64,000 bases of DNA from JBBQED01 sp038320345 (GCA_038320345.1 JBBQED010000004.1:257699-321698); one strand, 5' to 3'. Positions 15,610-25,046 are shown, counted from the first letter of the stretch. The notes: generated by a model from the letters alone, not told the origin. Translations and numbers: made by a program.

Positions 15610-16839
15610 ATGCAAGAACAGGAACTACTTCCACATTTATTCAGGACTGAATACAGAAAAATCATAGCTGTATTAGTTAAGGTTTTTGGGATTGAGTATA
15701 TTGAAATAGCCGAGGACATTGTAAGTGATACTTTTTTACAAGCCGCTGAAACATGGGGGTTAAAAGGTACTCCCACAAATCCAACGGCATGGTTATATGC
15801 AGTGTCAAAAAATAAAGCGCTTGATTTTTTAAGGAGGCAGAAACTATTTGCAGATAAAATAAGTGTTGACCTTAAGCAAACAGAAACTATCATCTCTGAA
15901 GATGAAATTGATCTGAGCAATAAAAATATGAATGATAGTCAGCTACAAATGATGTTTACTATTTGTCAGCCTTGTATCTCCATCGAATCTCAAATTGGAT
16001 TATCGCTCAGCATACTATGTGGATTTGGAGTCGATGAAATTGCTGATGCTTTTCTTACCAGCAAAGAAACGATTTATAAACGGCTTAACAGAGCGAAAGA
16101 AAAGCTAAGATCTGAAAAGATCAAGATCGAAATCCCAGCAAAATCCGAGATCAACATTCGGCTAGATACAGTTCTCGCAACATTGTATCTCCTTTTTAGC
16201 GAAGGCTATTATTCTACGTCTCAGAAAATAACCTTACGCAAAGAATTATGTGTAGAGGCGATGCGTCTCAACTTAATGTTAATTGAAAATACGGAAACCA
16301 ATTCTCCTGAAGCCAATGCACTTTTATCGCTGATGTGTTTTCATGCTTCACGCTTTGAAGCCCGCACGAATTCACAAGGCGAAATCATTTTGTACGAAGA
16401 TCAAGATGAAAAACTATGGAACCATGAATTAATTACGAGGGGAGAATTGTATTTGAATAAAGCTTCCAAGGGAACACGGCTTTCCAAATATCATCTGGAA
16501 GCAGCCATCGCCTATTGGCATACACAAAAGGCTGATGTGAAACAAAAGTGGGAAAATATTTTGCAACTATACAATCGGCTATTGCAATTGGAATATTCAC
16601 CTATCGCTGCTTTAAATAGAACGTATGCATTATCTAAAGCAAACAGTAAAGAAGAGGCAATTGTAGAGGCTGAAAAATTAAAATTAATTGATAATCATTT
16701 GTATCATTCGCTGCTTGGTCATTTGTACACATCCATTAATAATCAGAAAGCGGTGGCCCATTATAAAAAAGCCATGGATCTATGCAAAAATACCGGCGAA
16801 AAATTAATCATTGCTAATAATATTAAAAGGATTCTCTAA
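15610..16839 (+). CDS. ECF42-type sigma factor with C-terminal TPR-like region
   Basis: 409 aa. The N-terminal sigma region 2 includes FGIEYIEIAEDIVSDTFLQA and WLYAVSKNKALDFLRR. Region 4 follows (GFGVDEIADAFLTSKETIYK). A long C-terminal extension (about 180-409) holds YLLFSEGYYST, LCVEAMRL, LSLMCFHASRFEAR and helical repeats ending HLYHSLLGHLYTSI. This is the layout of the ECF42 group (DUF6596), whose extension is needed for activity and which usually has a DGPF gene beside it. It probably controls the VOC/YciI genes upstream. Confidence 0.88.
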   Translation: MQEQELLPHLFRTEYRKIIAVLVKVFGIEYIEIAEDIVSDTFLQAAETWGLKGTPTNPTAWLYAVSKNKALDFLRRQKLFADKISVDLKQTETIISEDEIDLSNKNMNDSQLQMMFTICQPCISIESQIGLSLSILCGFGVDEIADAFLTSKETIYKRLNRAKEKLRSEKIKIEIPAKSEINIRLDTVLATLYLLFSEGYYSTSQKITLRKELCVEAMRLNLMLIENTETNSPEANALLSLMCFHASRFEARTNSQGEIILYEDQDEKLWNHELITRGELYLNKASKGTRLSKYHLEAAIAYWHTQKADVKQKWENILQLYNRLLQLEYSPIAALNRTYALSKANSKEEAIVEAEKLKLIDNHLYHSLLGHLYTSINNQKAVAHYKKAMDLCKNTGEKLIIANNIKRIL

Positions 16840-16967
16840 CAAAATCAACGAACTATTTTAGTTCATTGATTTAGTTGGGAAAGTAGTCTGTTACAACTTT
16901 CGGGCAGTTTATAATTTTCTGCTTTCAGAAAAAACACCTACTTTCATCAGCATAAATAAATGTTCAG

Positions 16968-17534
16968 ATGAAAAGAAATATTTTTATTCGCAGCTTATTA
17001 GGAGTTATATTCCTACCTACCTCTTTACTCTCGGCTTCTTTTAAAAATTCTTCACTAACAGATAAAGGATTTAAGATAAATGCCGGAGAAGGACGCTATC
17101 ATGGTCATATCCAACTTAAAGGCGTTAACTCCAACATTCTCGATGTAAAAATTTCTGGAAAAGATACGAATGGAGAATTAGCCATATTTGAGCAAACTAG
17201 CCTATCTCAAGGAAGAGGTACTCCTGAACATATTCATCTTAATCAAGATGAAATTTTTTTTGTGATAGACGGCGAATACTTGTTTATGGTAGGAGGCGTT
17301 AAATACAAGTTACAAATCGGCGACAGCATTTTTCTTCCTCGAAATATTCCACATGCATGGACTCAACTCAGTGAGAAAGGTAAGATGACTGTAACGGTAC
17401 AGCCAGCAGGTAAATTAGAAGAATTCTTTATGACCATGTCGGCGCTAGAAAAAGAACCTACAGCTCAAGAAGTAGCTACCATCTTCGGCGAGCATGAAAT
17501 GAAAGTAACTGGACCTCCATTAAAATTGGAATAA
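16968..17534 (+). CDS. Exported cupin-domain protein
   Basis: 188 aa. A basic start and hydrophobic stretch (MKRNIFIRSLLGVIFLPTSL) act as a signal peptide. The cupin fold spans about residues 60-150: motif 1 GTPEHIHLNQDEIFFVIDGE has the His/His/Glu metal ligands, and motif 2 GDSIFLPRNIPHAW has the second His. The reaction is unknown; dioxygenase-like or sugar-binding roles are possible. It stands alone on its strand, and its 3' end meets the VOC gene 7 bp away. Confidence 0.82.
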   Translation: MKRNIFIRSLLGVIFLPTSLLSASFKNSSLTDKGFKINAGEGRYHGHIQLKGVNSNILDVKISGKDTNGELAIFEQTSLSQGRGTPEHIHLNQDEIFFVIDGEYLFMVGGVKYKLQIGDSIFLPRNIPHAWTQLSEKGKMTVTVQPAGKLEEFFMTMSALEKEPTAQEVATIFGEHEMKVTGPPLKLE

Positions 17535-17541
17535 CACTTAT

Positions 17542-17934
17542 TTATTCAACCGGTTGAATCAAATCCCAGAGGTTGCCATAGAGATCTGCAAATACACATA
17601 CTCTTCCCCACTTTTCAGTGACGGGCTCTCTTATAATTACAATTTTTTCATGCAGTAATTGCAGGTAATCTCTATCCAGATTATCGGTATACAAAAATAA
17701 AAACACTCGTCCTCCAGTTTGATTTCCAACTCTAGTCTCTTGCAATTCATTGGAAGCTTTCGCCAAGAGAAGATTACATCCGGACGATCCCGGTGGTGCT
17801 ACCATCACCCATCTTTTATCAGGACTTAGTTGAGTGTCCTCCACCAAGAAAAATTTTAATTTTTGGGTGTAAAACGCAATGGCTTCATCATAGTCACGAA
17901 CGACTAATGCAATATGTGCAATGCTTTGTTTCAT
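17542..17934 (-). CDS. VOC (glyoxalase-like) family protein
   Basis: 130 aa. The first half-motif HIALVVRDYDEAIAFYTQKL and the second half VCVFADLYGNLWDLIQ are typical of small VOC enzymes, with a His and an acidic residue in metal-ligand positions. Close families are annotated as glyoxalase superfamily enzymes of unknown substrate. It lies 17 bp downstream of the acetyltransferase gene, probably in one transcript. Confidence 0.85.
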   Translation of the reverse strand: MKQSIAHIALVVRDYDEAIAFYTQKLKFFLVEDTQLSPDKRWVMVAPPGSSGCNLLLAKASNELQETRVGNQTGGRVFLFLYTDNLDRDYLQLLHEKIVIIREPVTEKWGRVCVFADLYGNLWDLIQPVE

Positions 17935-17951
17935 ACAATCAATAACCGTAT

Positions 17952-18458
17952 TTATTTACGCTTAGCAAAAACAAGTTCATCAATATATTCACCATTCTTG
18001 AAAATGGATTGCTCAAATCTTCCTTCAAGCACAAAACCTGCTTTTTCTAATGCTCTTTGTGAACCCATATTTCCACCAAATGGTCGTGCGAAGATTCGAT
18101 TCAATTCCCAGGTTTTAAATCCATACTCCACCATTTGCTGTATTGCAAGCGTCATGATTCCTTTGCCCCAGAATGGCTCAGCAAGCCAGTAGCCAAGCTC
18201 TGCATTTCTGCAATAAATATCCGACTGTGGATGAATCCCAATCGCCCCTATCGCTTGTCCGGCTATATCAATAGCAAAAATTCGTTGCGGAATTGTATTT
18301 ATTGCAAAGTCTAGAAATCGCTTGCCCTGGTCTTTGGTATAGGGATTAATAAATTTATCCGACATATACTTTGCGATATCTGGATTATCCGCAAAGCGAA
18401 TTAAGTCCGGCAAATCGTCAAACGTCCAAGGACGAAGAATAAATTCTTTCATAGTCAT
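17952..18458 (-). CDS. GNAT acetyltransferase, RimJ/RimL type
   Basis: About 168 aa from ATG 18458 (MTMKEFILRPW); a longer TTG/GTG start would add unlikely residues. Signs of the family are FILRPWTFDDLPDLIRFADN at the start, AELGYWLAEPFWGKGIMT (acetyl-CoA loop), LNRIFARPFGGNMGSQRALE and KAGFVLEGRFEQ. Such enzymes acetylate protein N-termini or small amines. The target is unknown. Confidence 0.88.
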   Translation of the reverse strand: MTMKEFILRPWTFDDLPDLIRFADNPDIAKYMSDKFINPYTKDQGKRFLDFAINTIPQRIFAIDIAGQAIGAIGIHPQSDIYCRNAELGYWLAEPFWGKGIMTLAIQQMVEYGFKTWELNRIFARPFGGNMGSQRALEKAGFVLEGRFEQSIFKNGEYIDELVFAKRK

Positions 18459-18553
18459 AAAAAATTTGTGATCCCCCGATGAATAGGAAGACCACAAATT
18501 TAAAAATCAGACACAGATATTACGTTATTTGAACGATTAATTTTCAATAACAA

Positions 18554-19252
18554 TTATCGAGGTTGAGAGTCATGAATTTTCGAACTGTTACTTTTCAAAG
18601 ATTTTTTGGTGATGCTTTTAATTTTACTGATATAATTCAAATCCTCCGCATAAACTTCTCCGAGAAAATTCAAATAACGATCGGTCATTTTAAAATTATA
18701 TTCTTGCCATAGTTGGTAGTCTTTCACAGCATCCTGCCAAGAATCATAAACAGCATAATGATTTCGTTCTGCATACTTCAATACTTCCTTCTGATTATCG
18801 GTATAAATGATCGTATCCTGATCTGGCAAATAGATTCCAGAAGCTTTAGTTGGTCGGCGGAAAGAATAACGCATTCCCATTAAGTTCTTTGTTTTCTTAT
18901 ACAGTGGAGAAGAAAACGAAGCTGATTCTAGTTTCATTTGCGCAAATACTTCATCAGGACAAATCACCTTTTCCAGAATCAATTGCTTCTTTAACTCGTC
19001 CTCACTGAAGGCAACAGAAAGGTTAAGATGCACAGGAGGATTAATCGTTATCAAACTTCCTGCTTTGATTACTTCATCATTCGGCCAAAGCATTTGAAAT
19101 GCAAATAGTGAAACCGCCAATTGAGTACGTACTCTTCTGAAATCTCTTCGCATGCTTACTGGAGCCAGATAGTTGTTACATGTAGCATTCATACATACAT
19201 GCGTACTACCGATCAGTAAACTGCTCTTTGAATTACAACAAGTTGTTTTCAT
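18554..19252 (-). CDS. Glucosaminidase-domain protein with Cys-rich N-terminus
   Basis: 232 aa. Residues 98-190 resemble the catalytic region of peptidoglycan N-acetylglucosaminidases (GH73, FlgJ/LytG-like): QMKLESASFSSPLYKKTKN (candidate catalytic Glu109), NLMGMRYSFRRP, and YDSWQDAVKDYQLWQ. The N-terminus has cysteines at 5, 6, 20 and 25 (CMNATCNNY), like a small zinc ribbon, then a short hydrophobic segment at about 44-58. No standard signal peptide is visible, so how it would reach the cell wall is unclear. The family call is by motif only and moderately sure. Confidence 0.6.
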   Translation of the reverse strand: MKTTCCNSKSSLLIGSTHVCMNATCNNYLAPVSMRRDFRRVRTQLAVSLFAFQMLWPNDEVIKAGSLITINPPVHLNLSVAFSEDELKKQLILEKVICPDEVFAQMKLESASFSSPLYKKTKNLMGMRYSFRRPTKASGIYLPDQDTIIYTDNQKEVLKYAERNHYAVYDSWQDAVKDYQLWQEYNFKMTDRYLNFLGEVYAEDLNYISKIKSITKKSLKSNSSKIHDSQPR

Positions 19253-19624
19253 GTGAATTTAGATGCTACAGCACTATACAACAACACTTTTCTAAAAATA
19301 GAACTACTGTTTAGTTCTTGATCTACGTGACAAAGGTGCGGCATCGATTGGCGATAAAGCCTTAATTTTGGCGAACATCAGATATTTTCCTGCCAAATTC
19401 AAGAGATTTTAAGGTAAAACCTAAGCTCAAGCAGGCTCATAAATCCTGAAATGCAAGAAAAAAGTAAGAATTCTGATAACATTGTTTCCTTTTATTAGCT
19501 CGTCGATTTATCTTTCCATCAAAAGATTTAGTTCAGTTAAATCGGAATGCTCTTCTTGTAAATAAAGTTGGAAGACAGGTTTTTCAAATGCATCATAAAA
19601 GAAAAAATCTGGGAATATTGAATT
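19253..19624. other. Intergenic region, no gene seen
   Basis: About 370 bp between divergent genes. A weak -7-like TATCTTTC lies near 19510 upstream of the type IX secreted protein. Nothing else is supported. Confidence 0.3.
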
Positions 19625-20806
19625 ATGAAGGAAATAAGATTTAGTTTAATTATTGTACAATTACTGATCTCGTTTGCTGGATTCACACAAGTGGTTAGTA
19701 CTTTCAGTTGGAGCTCAGGATCACCAGGAACGGCAGATTCAGGGCCTAATGCAACTTCCATTAGCAGCTCTGCTACTATTTCTACGGGAGGAGCAACAGG
19801 GAATGGATTAAATCCAGGATTGCCAAAAACAGATATCAATCTTACCCTAGCTGGAAGTCCTACTTTTGATGCAGGAGGCATTGATGTTCAGTTTAAATAC
19901 CAGCGAGAAGAATCAGTAGCAGGCTTTTTCAAACGTGGCAGTAGTATAGATTTCGGGTTTACGGGTGGCAATTTATACTGTAACTTCAGAATTGATAACG
20001 GTGCCGGAAGTTATATTTCGGTAAACTCAGGTTCTGTATTTGCAGTTCCCGATGATGATATATACCGCACTTATCGATTTTACTATCTTCCTTCAACAGG
20101 AGTAGCTAAAATAATTGTTGATGGTGTCGAATACTATTCTTATGATGGAACTGATAACCGCAATCTGTACATTATCACTTCTGATAATATCGTAATCGGA
20201 TCACTGATGGATGGAAGCGGCACTAATAAAACTTGTTTGGATGCTATGGTAACTGGAAAGGTAACCTCCGCTCCTTTGCCTGTTGAATTGATTTCATTTG
20301 ATGGCTTCGTAGAAAAAAGAGGGATCAATCTGAAATGGATTACTGCGAGTGAAAAAGATAATGATTATTTCAACATCGAACATTCGGAAGATGGAAGTAA
20401 CTGGGAGACGCGTGCTAAAATAAATGGTGCTGGAAATAGTAATGTTCCATTAACGTATGAATACTTGGATGAACAACAATCACATTCCAGAAGGTATTAT
20501 CGATTGAAGCAATTTGATTACGATGGGAAATTTACGTACTCCAAAATAATTACTATTAATTCTTCCTCCGAATCTGAAATTATCATTTATCCAAATCCAG
20601 TTAAAGAGCAATTGAATATTCGATGGCCGGGAAAAAGAAGATTCACCTGCACCATTTACAATAATCAAAGCAAGAAAATCATCACTTTCGAATGTGATGA
20701 AAACTCAGCTAGTGCAGTTAATACATCCACCTTAACCCACGGGATATATCTTGTGCAAATTAGCGATGACAAAACTTCCAAAACATTTACCATCGCAAAA
20801 GAATAA
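19625..20806 (+). CDS. Type IX secreted protein with LamG-like domain
   Basis: 393 aa. The signal peptide (about 1-21) ends FAGFTQ. Residues 25-205 form a beta-rich region resembling a concanavalin/LamG-like fold (VQFKYQREESVAGFFKRGS, FYYLPSTGVAKIIVDGVEYY). PLPVELISFDGFVEKRGINL to DNDYFNIEHSEDGSNW is the fibronectin-like linker found in many of these proteins. The C-terminus (IIIYPNPVKEQLNI, LTHGIYLVQISDD) is a type IX sorting domain. It is a surface or secreted protein of unknown ligand. Confidence 0.85.
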   Translation: MKEIRFSLIIVQLLISFAGFTQVVSTFSWSSGSPGTADSGPNATSISSSATISTGGATGNGLNPGLPKTDINLTLAGSPTFDAGGIDVQFKYQREESVAGFFKRGSSIDFGFTGGNLYCNFRIDNGAGSYISVNSGSVFAVPDDDIYRTYRFYYLPSTGVAKIIVDGVEYYSYDGTDNRNLYIITSDNIVIGSLMDGSGTNKTCLDAMVTGKVTSAPLPVELISFDGFVEKRGINLKWITASEKDNDYFNIEHSEDGSNWETRAKINGAGNSNVPLTYEYLDEQQSHSRRYYRLKQFDYDGKFTYSKIITINSSSESEIIIYPNPVKEQLNIRWPGKRRFTCTIYNNQSKKIITFECDENSASAVNTSTLTHGIYLVQISDDKTSKTFTIAKE

Positions 20807-20913
20807 TACGCCCAGCAAGCATAGCGCTATCGTTTAAAGAATTTTCTTGTAAACGACCTTAAGAACTCTGAAATAAGCTCCTAAAAAAATTAGCTTGTTT
20901 CGAGGATTCTTAT

Positions 20914-20921
20914 GACCTTTG
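20914..20921 (+). promoter_or_regulatory. Possible -7 box upstream of MarC gene
   Basis: GACCTTTG, one mismatch from TAnnTTTG, 19 nt before the ATG. A TTG at 20895-20897 is close to, but slightly short of, ideal spacing. Confidence 0.35.
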
Positions 20922-20940
20922 CCGAATAAACGATGACGCT

Positions 20941-21513
20941 ATGAATTTTGCTATTAGCTTTAAAGAGGTGATCTCGGTTACCATGATTCTATTTGCGGTG
21001 ATCGATATTGTTGGTTCACTACCGGTAATTATTGAAACACGAAAGAGAGTTGGTTTTATACATGCAGAGAAAGCAACTATTGCTTCTCTAATAATTATGG
21101 TGCTCTTTCTATTTTTGGGAGAAAGTATTCTTAAGCTAATCGGAATTGATGTTTCTTCTTTTGCCATTGCTGGTTCTCTAGTGATATTCTTTCTTGCCAT
21201 TGAAATGATTCTCGGAATTCGTTTATACCGTGATGAAGTTCCGGCAACCGCTTCAATAGTACCCATCGCTTTTCCATTGATAGCAGGAACTGGAACGATG
21301 ACCACCTTACTTTCACTCAGAGCACAATACACCTCAGAAACTATTCTGATTGCTATTGCACTCAATATGGTGGTAGTATATTTTGTTTTACGGATGGTGG
21401 AACCGCTAGAAAAATTATTGGGAACCGCAGGAATTAGCATTATCCGTAAAGTTTTTGGAGTAGTACTCCTAGCAATCGCCGTAAAACTTTTCAGAAGTAA
21501 TCTCGGGGTATAA
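20941..21513 (+). CDS. MarC family inner-membrane protein
   Basis: 190 aa, about six membrane helices. AVIDIVGSLPVIIETRKR near the start and PIAFPLIAGTGTMTTLLSL at about residues 104-122 are the two halves of the MarC/UPF0056 repeat. The family is widespread, with no proven substrate; the early link to multiple antibiotic resistance was not borne out. It converges with dgkA. Confidence 0.9.
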   Translation: MNFAISFKEVISVTMILFAVIDIVGSLPVIIETRKRVGFIHAEKATIASLIIMVLFLFLGESILKLIGIDVSSFAIAGSLVIFFLAIEMILGIRLYRDEVPATASIVPIAFPLIAGTGTMTTLLSLRAQYTSETILIAIALNMVVVYFVLRMVEPLEKLLGTAGISIIRKVFGVVLLAIAVKLFRSNLGV

Positions 21514-21519
21514 TACAGA

Positions 21520-21876
21520 TTAAAGTAAAGCCAGAATTTTAGGAACGAAAATGATGAATCCGATGATTGCCGCCATCAAGGATATAATTAAAACGGCTCC
21601 AGCTGCCAGATCTTTTACTTTTCCTGCCTGTTCATGATACTCTGGCGAAACAAGATTAGTTAGCTCCTCAATAGCTGTATTGAGCGCTTCGGCACCTAAA
21701 ACCATTCCTATACAAAGTATTAATACGATCCATTCTGCTGAACTTATCTTGAAAATATATCCCAGCAAAATTACTATTCCTCCTGCCACAAGATGGATGA
21801 ATACATTACCACCCGATTGCAGATAGATCTTAATTCCTTTCAAAGCAAATGTGAAACTTTTTAAAAGGCGGCTCAT
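21520..21876 (-). CDS. dgkA: Diacylglycerol/undecaprenol kinase family protein
   Basis: About 118 aa from ATG 21876 (MSRLLKSFTFALKG); a TTG at 21912 would add 12 residues. Three membrane helices carry the family signature GAEALNTAIEELTNLVSPE, where the Glu/Asn residues bind ATP-Mg, followed by KVKDLAAGAVLI. In Gram-negative bacteria the enzyme recycles diacylglycerol, while the Gram-positive type phosphorylates undecaprenol; the sequence alone does not decide between them. Confidence 0.9.
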   Translation of the reverse strand: MSRLLKSFTFALKGIKIYLQSGGNVFIHLVAGGIVILLGYIFKISSAEWIVLILCIGMVLGAEALNTAIEELTNLVSPEYHEQAGKVKDLAAGAVLIISLMAAIIGFIIFVPKILALL

Positions 21877-21988
21877 CGTATTATTTTTACTTGAATTAAT
21901 AATGCTGCTCAAAGTTAACCGATTCTAGCACTCCGATTTTGGTTCCCCTCAATCTGTTATTGCCATCTTCTTAAATTGCCATCATGCA

Positions 21989-23674
21989 TCACTGCTCGCT
22001 AATCGCATTTATGACCAACTTGTTCCACAAATCACTTCCTATCCATGTTTCAATAAAGTCGCGTTCATGACTCATTCCTTTAGCCAATAAGAGTTTTCGA
22101 ATCACCGATTTTTGCCGCGCTGTTGTTAATTCAAACTGAGTGATCGCCCCTAAAAATATACTAAGCTTTCGGAATCCATTTCGAACTCCTTCATCAGCAA
22201 TATCCTTCTTCGAAATTTTCAACAACATCATTAGCCGTTTTGAACACTGCTGTTCAGCTTTAGCATAATCTCCATTAAACTTCTCTTTCACAAACGAAAT
22301 CATTGTTAAAGAAATAGACGACGAATCCAGCAGAGAGTCTGTATTTTGATTGATCCGTAACACCATGATAGAATCTGCCAGTTGCTGTAAAGTTTTTGAA
22401 GAACTCCGATATCCTTTCTGCTTCGCCATCTTAAGTGTTTCGTCGGCGGCGATTTTTTTAAGTATGGGCTGTTCAGGACGGAATCCCAGTTTATAATAAA
22501 ACCAGAAAGCCCCACTTTTAATTCCATCGCTATTATTTTTTCCGATCTGATAAGGTTCCACGCTAAATGACAAAACACCAAATGATTGATGATACAAGCG
22601 GATTATCTGTAAAAAAGTGAGTGCAGACTCGCCTCCACGAAACCATGGAAAAATATTCACTCCGATGCGCGCATGATTTCCCGTAATCCACGCACCGCCA
22701 TAAGTTATCGGTACACTATTTTTATAGGCAAGATAACCGATATAACTTTCAATACTTAATCTGGAGGCATGATCCAATGTAAATAATCCAGCATATAAAC
22801 CACGACCAAGATCAAATAATTCCGTGGCTGGAATCCATGCTTTTGTAACTGGATCTGTTTCTCTAAGCAATGTAAAGAGTGTAGCCTTTGATCGTTCTAC
22901 TAGCTCTTCTTTTGCAGTGATCGATAATTTAAACTCATTTAATTTTTTGTGACTTAGAATTTTTAATAGCTCTGGCTTCTTGAATAAGCCCTCCTCATGA
23001 TAAAATATTTTTCCTTGACAAACAGACTCATCCAACATCATAAAAAAATCTTCTCCGATCCTGAAACGTATGTAAACTATGAGTTCACTGAACAAGTATG
23101 TTTTAACTTCGGATGTTAGAACTGCATTTCGAAAAAGATTTATCAACCATGGCAAATGCTGCTGTTTATTTTTGCCTGCAAATTTGAGTAGTTGCTGTGA
23201 CGTAGATAAAATCTTTCGATTATCTCTTTCATTACGGATTGCTTCTGGCAATAACATGCTAAAGATCTCATCACATTGCTCAGCAGAAGTATCAATCGAC
23301 AATAAAGATATTTCCAAAGGAAATCTTTCCACCAGCCAGCATACCAAATCAAATCCAAAAGAAGCTTCTATCGTCGTAAAGGGTAATCCTGTATTTTTTA
23401 AATTCGTATTCTTTGCCGGTTCAGGTGATTCTCTCAGAAAAGCAGTTACTCTTTGCAATTCTTGTTGTGCCAGCAAATAAATTTCTTTCTCTTCAGGATA
23501 CCCCATGAAAAATAATAAGAGGTCATAATAATTTCTAAGGCTCTTTTTTAGAGGCAATGGGCAGGAACTAATCTTGCGCAATACTTCCTTTTTCTCTTTT
23601 GAGCCCGCGTCGTCAAAAGCTTGCTGTACGATTTGTAATCTTTGAAAATATTCATTGAACTTAACAGCGCTCAT
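21989..23674 (-). CDS. Large protein with GNAT-like region, function unknown
   Basis: 561 aa, soluble, mostly helical in the first 300 residues with no recognised domain. Residues about 310-402 read like a divergent GNAT fold: two strands (PITYGGAWI, ARIGVNIFPWF), a loop RGGESA followed by a helix where acetyl-CoA would bind, a strand VLSFSVEPY, then SGAFWFYYKLGFRP, which is the usual end of motif B. The rest is unassigned. The gene is in the leftward run, about 135 bp after the exonuclease gene. Confidence 0.6.
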   Translation of the reverse strand: MSAVKFNEYFQRLQIVQQAFDDAGSKEKKEVLRKISSCPLPLKKSLRNYYDLLLFFMGYPEEKEIYLLAQQELQRVTAFLRESPEPAKNTNLKNTGLPFTTIEASFGFDLVCWLVERFPLEISLLSIDTSAEQCDEIFSMLLPEAIRNERDNRKILSTSQQLLKFAGKNKQQHLPWLINLFRNAVLTSEVKTYLFSELIVYIRFRIGEDFFMMLDESVCQGKIFYHEEGLFKKPELLKILSHKKLNEFKLSITAKEELVERSKATLFTLLRETDPVTKAWIPATELFDLGRGLYAGLFTLDHASRLSIESYIGYLAYKNSVPITYGGAWITGNHARIGVNIFPWFRGGESALTFLQIIRLYHQSFGVLSFSVEPYQIGKNNSDGIKSGAFWFYYKLGFRPEQPILKKIAADETLKMAKQKGYRSSSKTLQQLADSIMVLRINQNTDSLLDSSSISLTMISFVKEKFNGDYAKAEQQCSKRLMMLLKISKKDIADEGVRNGFRKLSIFLGAITQFELTTARQKSVIRKLLLAKGMSHERDFIETWIGSDLWNKLVINAISEQ

Positions 23675-23808
23675 ACCCGAGAATTAGAAACCCGAATGTA
23701 ATCGTTTCTTCGGATTACCGTTCACTTTCACATAAATTATACATGAGAAAAATCAGAAGTCTCGCTAAACCTAGCTCAAAAAATACCTTAGCTGCCATTC
23801 AAATTTAG

Positions 23809-24522
23809 CTAAGTAATCAGCACTTCTTCCTCACGCAATAATTCTTCCCCTTTCAGCCTTAATAATACTTGCATCACCGTAACCACATCCTTTTGGCAGT
23901 AGGTCACAATTCGATTGAGATCTTTTTCTATCCAGTAAACTGGTCCTACCAAACTCCCATCGATATCATCCTTAGGACTCGGAATCCCAAGAATATAAGC
24001 GAGTAAACTTAAAGGAGTAAAATTTTTATAGTCTCCGAATTTCCATAATTCCATCGTATCCAGATGCCGGATCTCCCAAGGCTTCTTACCTTGATTATCG
24101 AGCTGCACTGGAATCTTCATATGCTGAATGATCATTCTCCTAGAAATATAAGGAAAGTCAAATTCTTTTCCATTATGGCCGCATAATATTTTATCGGCAG
24201 GAAGTTTATTCAGCAGCGATGCAAATTCAGTGAGTAATTGCTGTTCGTCATCTCCATAAAAAGATTTCAGACGAAATTGGCGTTCACCATTTCTGTAATT
24301 CAGAAAGCCAGTTGAAATGCAGATAATTTTTCCAAACTCCGCATAGATTCCTGCTCTTTCATAAATTGCTGCAGGCGCGCCTTCTTCACCCTTTTGTAAG
24401 ACGGCAGCCTTCCGAGCCCAGAGTTCCTGTAAAGCTTCTGGAGCATCATGATAAGAGGGATACTGAGGAACAGTCTCGATGTCAAGACAAAGAATACTAT
24501 CAAGTGGAATCGATTCAAGCAT
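23809..24522 (-). CDS. PolB-like 3'-5' exonuclease
   Basis: About 237 aa from ATG 24522 (MLESIPLDSILCLDIETVP). A GTG at 24570 would add 16 residues. The DEDD nuclease motifs are visible: DIET (Asp14, Glu16) for motif I, CGHNGKEFDFPYISRRM for motif II, and TYCQKDVVTVMQVLLRL for motif III. It matches the stand-alone exonuclease family related to the proofreading domain of DNA polymerase B (PF10108-like). The role is probably DNA repair or turnover. Confidence 0.85.
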   Translation of the reverse strand: MLESIPLDSILCLDIETVPQYPSYHDAPEALQELWARKAAVLQKGEEGAPAAIYERAGIYAEFGKIICISTGFLNYRNGERQFRLKSFYGDDEQQLLTEFASLLNKLPADKILCGHNGKEFDFPYISRRMIIQHMKIPVQLDNQGKKPWEIRHLDTMELWKFGDYKNFTPLSLLAYILGIPSPKDDIDGSLVGPVYWIEKDLNRIVTYCQKDVVTVMQVLLRLKGEELLREEEVLIT

Positions 24523-24611
24523 ATCATTAATTTCTGCTGTAAAGGTAATCGCAGAAAAATAAGTGGCCACTTACAAACGGATACAATTGTTTGAAGTAAG
24601 AAAAGCGCTTT

Positions 24612-25025
24612 CTATCGGATCATTACTCCTTTGCGGTTTAACAAAGGAATACTAGTAAAGAAATCTTCGCGAATAGTTTCCGGCAAAAACACATATTTCT
24701 TATCGTAGATCACCTCATCAAGATAAAAACTGACCCAATACTCATTATTCAAACCAAAAACATCATGTTGAATGGGTTCAATCAGCATAAAGTCTAGCGC
24801 CTCAATAGTACCTAAGTAATGTCGCAATGTCGAAGTCTTCACTTGCTCGCCTTTAAATGATCCATATCCCTTACTGCTCACAATCACGTTCTCGATAGGA
24901 TCTCCTTTCAGATTCAAAATGTATACTTCCCAAAGTGAATCTCCTTCTTCTTCCATTGCACCCAGCTTAGGAATAACAGCTACGGCAACATCTTCTACTG
25001 CAATACGTGGAATATCTTTTAACAT
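24612..25025 (-). CDS. Conserved Bacteroidota protein, unknown function
   Basis: 137 aa, soluble. WEVYILNLKGDPIENVIVSS, KTSTLRHYLGTIEAL, NNEYWVSFYLDEVIYDKKY and LNRKGVMIR are patterns I associate with a small conserved Bacteroidota protein sometimes misnamed as a phenylalanyl-tRNA synthetase subunit. It lacks any synthetase motif. It sits 21 bp after the serine hydrolase gene in the leftward run. Confidence 0.7.
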   Translation of the reverse strand: MLKDIPRIAVEDVAVAVIPKLGAMEEEGDSLWEVYILNLKGDPIENVIVSSKGYGSFKGEQVKTSTLRHYLGTIEALDFMLIEPIQHDVFGLNNEYWVSFYLDEVIYDKKYVFLPETIREDFFTSIPLLNRKGVMIR

Positions 25026-25046
25026 AATTTAATCCTGCTTAATAAT

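Noticed and set aside
17544..17559. Perfect 16-bp palindrome ATTCAACCGGTTGAAT as an operator or terminator
   Set aside because: It lies inside the last codons of the VOC gene, has no T-tract and no second copy was noticed. Chance is likely.
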